Source: Bifidobacteriaceae bacterium (GTDB lineage Bacteria; Actinomycetota; Actinomycetes; Actinomycetales; WQXJ01). Taken from it: a DNA stretch of 6,117 bases. The stretch covers positions 1 to 6,117 of the forward strand of contig JAISMT010000176.1 in the NCBI GenBank assembly GCA_031276585.1, written 5' to 3'. Positions 5,407 to 6,117 of this stretch are shown here, in pieces (position 1 is the stretch's first letter; each line of letters opens with the position of its first letter). The position numbers and the translations under genes are program-made. The notes under the pieces are model-generated. The model saw only the letters and a program-made list of their open reading frames with translations. It did not search any database and had not been told where the DNA came from.

Positions 5407-6117
5407 GGTTTCTCTCCTTCCGCCGGCCAGTTAGATGGCGCCACTGGACCGCTTGGGGGCTGAGACTTAGGCCCCGGGGTTGAAATTCCCCCTGCTGGGG
5501 GTTCAATTAGCTGGTTGGTGCGTTCCACATGGCCGGAGCTAAGGAAAGGTAAGTTCCAGTTCGCGGGCCACAAACCTTTCGGTCTAAACACCATGACCAC
5601 CACCAAAACCACGCCGAACAGCAAGTAGCGCGCGTCTCTAGCTTCTCTTAGTAGCTCGGGGGTCAACGAGATAAACAATGCACCTAAAATCACACCCGGA
5701 GTAGAACCCATGCCACCCATCACCACAGCCATCAAGATCAAAGCTGAGTTCAGGAACATAAACTGGGTGGGTGAAATGCCACCCACGTGGGCACCGTGCA
5801 GCATTCCGGCCATGCCACCCCAAATAGCGCCCGTAATGTAAGCCGTTAACTTGGTGGTGTAAGTGTTGATACCCATAGCCTCAGCGGCGTCCTCGTCATC
5901 GCGCACCGCTTGCCAAGCCCGGCCCATACGTCCCTTTGCTAGCCTCGCAGCAAAAACCACGGCAATACCCATACAGGCCACGGTGAACATATAGAAAGAA
6001 ATATTGGGCGGAAAAGATAAGCCAAACAAGTGAATGTCTTGAGACAGGTCTATGCCCAAGAAAGAATACTTTTTGATCCCATAGATGCCAGTGGCTCCCC
6101 CAGTGAAGTCCAAGTTT
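5403..6117 (-). CDS. livM: Branched-chain amino acid ABC transporter permease LivM (5' end outside window)
   Basis: LivM forms the membrane channel with LivH. Only the C-terminal ~237 residues are visible. The frame is open to the right edge, and the TTG at 6113 is internal because conserved coding sequence (NLDFTGGATGIYGI) runs across it. Hydrophobic segments are visible at the ISFYMFTVACMGIAVVFAA stretch, the KLTAYITGAIWGGMAG stretch, the long LNSALILMAVVMGG region and YLLFGVVLVVVMVF. The cytoplasmic coupling loop RAVRDDE-type motif reads WQAVRDDEDAAEAMGIN, the family's EAA-like ATPase contact. The usual LivM ending FRPKGLW is followed by an extra tail of about 50 residues, of which the last 33 contain 10 prolines. 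The tail seems cytoplasmic and disordered. The stop overlaps the livG ATG (ATGA, 5403-5406). Confidence 0.93.
   Translation of the reverse strand, partial: NLDFTGGATGIYGIKKYSFLGIDLSQDIHLFGLSFPPNISFYMFTVACMGIAVVFAARLAKGRMGRAWQAVRDDEDAAEAMGINTYTTKLTAYITGAIWGGMAGMLHGAHVGGISPTQFMFLNSALILMAVVMGGMGSTPGVILGALFISLTPELLREARDARYLLFGVVLVVVMVFRPKGLWPANWNLPFLSSGHVERTNQLIEPPAGGISTPGPKSQPPSGPVAPSNWPAEGEKP

Noticed and set aside
5638..5823. Minus-strand open frame inside livM in another frame
   Set aside because: It overlaps conserved livM coding sequence and has no independent support.

Overview
The window looks like chromosome of a moderately GC-rich actinobacterium. The ribosomal protein S1 has the four-domain form with the long acidic C-terminal tail typical of Actinobacteria, and rpsA-coaE is a common actinobacterial neighbourhood. 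The intermediate GC would suit a host-associated lineage such as the Actinomycetaceae, but that placement is a guess from general appearance.

Layout. Positions 1-281 hold no convincing gene and look like the rpsA promoter and a GC-rich leader. rpsA (282-1754, +) is complete. A 131-bp gap leads to coaE (1886-2476, +), which uses a TTG start. A 189-bp convergent gap (2477-2665) follows, with two weak inverted repeats and a doubtful 50-codon ORF. Everything to the right is on the minus strand. Reading in the direction of transcription, it is livM (5' part beyond the window edge), livG, livF, a papain-like cysteine peptidase fragment, and a secreted membrane-anchored protein of unknown function ending at 2666.

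How it works together. rpsA and coaE are housekeeping genes for translation and coenzyme A synthesis. livM-livG-livF are a permease and the two ATPases of a branched-chain amino acid type ABC importer. They are translationally coupled: livM/livG share an ATGA overlap and livG/livF a TGATG overlap. The second permease and the binding protein are not in the window.

The unusual part is 2666-3836. Just 29 bp after the livF stop, with no visible terminator, comes the C-terminal portion of a papain-like (C39-like/AvrRpt2-like) peptidase. It keeps the His and Asp/Asn region but has lost the Cys-bearing N-terminus, the signal peptide and any Shine-Dalgarno sequence. One base after its stop begins an intact 252-residue protein with a good Shine-Dalgarno, a signal peptide and a C-terminal membrane anchor. 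I read this as a secreted enzyme/partner pair whose 5' end was lost when it became joined to the end of the liv operon. Whether it is decaying, a silent cassette or a live partner-only locus cannot be decided from this sequence. No tRNA, rRNA, CRISPR array, transposase or integrase gene was seen.
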